DNA of 14,159 bases from Candidatus Poseidoniaceae archaeon (GTDB lineage: Archaea > Thermoplasmatota > Poseidoniia > Poseidoniales > Poseidoniaceae): NCBI GenBank assembly GCA_029250385.1, contig JAQXFJ010000268.1:1-14159 (forward strand). The letters run 5' to 3'. The position numbers and the translations under genes were made by a program. Positions 13,082 through 14,159 of this stretch are shown here, piece by piece. Within the stretch, counting starts at the first letter, position 1. Every line of letters begins with the position of its first letter. The notes under the pieces were generated by a model that worked only from the letters and a program-made list of their open reading frames with translations, had not been told where the DNA came from and searched no databases.

Positions 13082-13084
13082 GTT

Positions 13085-14159
13085 ATGGCCGGGGTTTACT
13101 GTCCTACCTGCGAAGCAGATGTCGAACCTGCTGCTAAATTTTGTTTATCCTGTGGACATGATATGGATGTCCAAGGTCCAATTACCTCTACTGGACACGA
13201 TCTAAATCAACTCAAAGCAGTCATCAGAATGCGTGAAGACCTGTCTATGGCTGAAAAATTCGACATGATTGCCAAAATCGAAGAAGGGGCAAATCCAATA
13301 AAATTGGGAATTGCCGCGCCAGCAGAAGGAGAAAACTTCGATTTATCTGACGCCTTTGGAAATGTAGAACTCGAATCTCCAAGCGTAAATGTAACGATGG
13401 ATTGGGGCCAGTCACCAGCAGCCAATGCTGCGGTTAGAGCGGTAGTTAGGGGCACTAGTGCTTGGGATTTGATTCAAGATGGAAAACTAGACCTCAATGA
13501 AGGCATGTTTAGAACGGCAATGGACACTGGAATGGAAGCATCAACACACATTCACGATGTTGCGAGCGGAGAACATGAAGGAATTGATCCTGACGCTATG
13601 AGAGCAATACCGGTACTAAAGCCTCCCAAGCGTAGCTTCTGCCCAAGATGCGGCTCAGACATTCATGCTAATACAATGCTACAATGGCGAAAATGGCGAG
13701 ATTCTGCCAGTGAAGTTGTGTCAATGCAACTTGAAGCTTCAATGGAAACTGCGCTTATTCAAGTAGCATCTCATTACATCAATGTTATGCAGGCATTGCA
13801 GGATGAGCGAGATGATGCTTGGACAAAAATTGAAAACTCTGACCCGGCTTTAATCGAAGAAAAACTGCGAGATAAACTAGAGAAAACCATTCGTAAGGAA
13901 TTAGAAAAGGAAATTCGAGCTGAACTAGAAGAAGAATTTTCTGGCAGGGAAGTTTCTTCAGTTGCTAAAAAAGAAGAAAAACCAGCCGCCAAAAAGTCAA
14001 CTGCTAAAAAGCCGGCAAAGAAGGAAACCGAACCTAAACCAAAAAAGAGCGGCGGAATGTTTGGCAGTAAGAAAGTCAAAAGAAAGTATGAAGGTGAAGA
14101 TGGAGGCAAAGTTGATTGGTTCCTTAAAGACGCTTTGGACACAGTCTACGATCCGCATG
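13085..14159 (+). CDS. Uncharacterised zinc-ribbon, coiled-coil protein, 3' end missing
   Basis: The frame is open from the ATG at 13085 to the right edge (358 codons, no stop), so the C-terminus is missing. I do not recognise the family. Seen: an N-terminal zinc ribbon with C6, C9, C20 and C23 (CPTC and CLSCG); a mixed Asp/Glu-rich region; a second CPRCG at 186-190 without an obvious second Cys pair, though H194 is close; a long helical stretch from about 200; a strongly charged Glu/Lys coiled coil at about 236-286; a low-complexity Lys/Ala/Pro/Glu segment at about 295-322 (AAKKSTAKKPAKK) like a histone H1 tail; and a final GGKVDWFLKDALDTVYDP block that looks like a conserved peptide. It follows LysRS by 70 bases, which hold two possible hairpins. 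A role as a nucleic-acid-bound scaffold is possible, but no function can be assigned. Confidence 0.82.
   Translation, partial: MAGVYCPTCEADVEPAAKFCLSCGHDMDVQGPITSTGHDLNQLKAVIRMREDLSMAEKFDMIAKIEEGANPIKLGIAAPAEGENFDLSDAFGNVELESPSVNVTMDWGQSPAANAAVRAVVRGTSAWDLIQDGKLDLNEGMFRTAMDTGMEASTHIHDVASGEHEGIDPDAMRAIPVLKPPKRSFCPRCGSDIHANTMLQWRKWRDSASEVVSMQLEASMETALIQVASHYINVMQALQDERDDAWTKIENSDPALIEEKLRDKLEKTIRKELEKEIRAELEEEFSGREVSSVAKKEEKPAAKKSTAKKPAKKETEPKPKKSGGMFGSKKVKRKYEGEDGGKVDWFLKDALDTVYDPH

Noticed and set aside
13774..14142. 122-codon minus-strand open frame with Phe/Ser/Leu-rich, membrane-like protein
   Set aside because: It mirrors the Lys/Glu/Ala-rich coiled coil and linker of the + strand zinc-ribbon protein; antisense of Lys/Glu codons reads as Phe/Leu/Ser and imitates a membrane protein.
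1..14159. Mobile elements, CRISPR arrays, toxin-antitoxin or defence genes
   Set aside because: No transposase or integrase motifs, no regularly spaced repeats, no long terminal inverted repeats, and every gene-sized region is explained by housekeeping or small uncharacterised proteins.

Overview
The window looks like a piece of an AT-rich (roughly 40% GC by eye) euryarchaeal chromosome, most likely a marine group such as Poseidoniia (Marine Group II) or a close relative. The archaeal assignment rests on archaeal-type UMP kinase, aRF1 with NIKS and GGQ motifs, archaeal aIF2-beta, class I LysRS, a GfcR/PyrE-like HTH-phosphoribosyltransferase, a NOG1-type GTPase and a DUF2116-like Zn-ribbon protein. 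Several Shine-Dalgarno sequences also match the archaeal 16S tail (GGAGGTGAT-like). The more precise placement is inference from the mixture of these genes with bacterial-type FolB, a pterin carbinolamine dehydratase and a parvulin. There are no mobile elements, CRISPR arrays, tRNAs or rRNAs; this is a dense housekeeping region.

Layout. 2-3574 (+): 3' part of a UbiX flavin prenyltransferase; a membrane-anchored M28 metallopeptidase with an N-terminal SAP-like domain; a small parvulin prolyl isomerase; dihydroneopterin aldolase FolB; and an uncharacterised Zn-binding protein. 3562-4537 (-): PyrH UMP kinase followed by a tail-anchored Zn-ribbon protein. 4677-7707 (+): aRF1 and ArgRS. 7708-8820 (-): a NOG1-type GTPase. 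8936-10294 (+): an uncharacterised protein, pterin-4a-carbinolamine dehydratase and a nitroreductase. 10295-10705 (-): aIF2-beta. 10819-14159 (+): GfcR-like regulator, class I LysRS, and an uncharacterised zinc-ribbon/coiled-coil protein that runs off the right edge.

How the genes work together. Translation dominates: two aminoacyl-tRNA synthetases, one initiation factor subunit, one termination factor and one ribosome-assembly GTPase. A second theme is pterin/flavin chemistry (UbiX, FolB, carbinolamine dehydratase, nitroreductase). A third is nucleotide metabolism (PyrH) with a PRPP-binding regulator. Genes on one strand are packed 0-40 bases apart, often with the ribosome binding site inside the end of the preceding gene. 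Two convergent junctions have zero bases between stop codons and a third overlaps by 13 bases.

The most interesting items are the SAP-like/transmembrane/M28 peptidase architecture, the DnaG-CHC2-like layout of the uncharacterised Zn protein at 3050-3574, the 12-bp tandem repeat before gfcR, the degenerate KMSKS loop in LysRS, and the zinc-ribbon protein with a histone-tail-like Lys/Ala region at the right edge. No clearly new multi-gene system (defence, mobile or biosynthetic) is visible.
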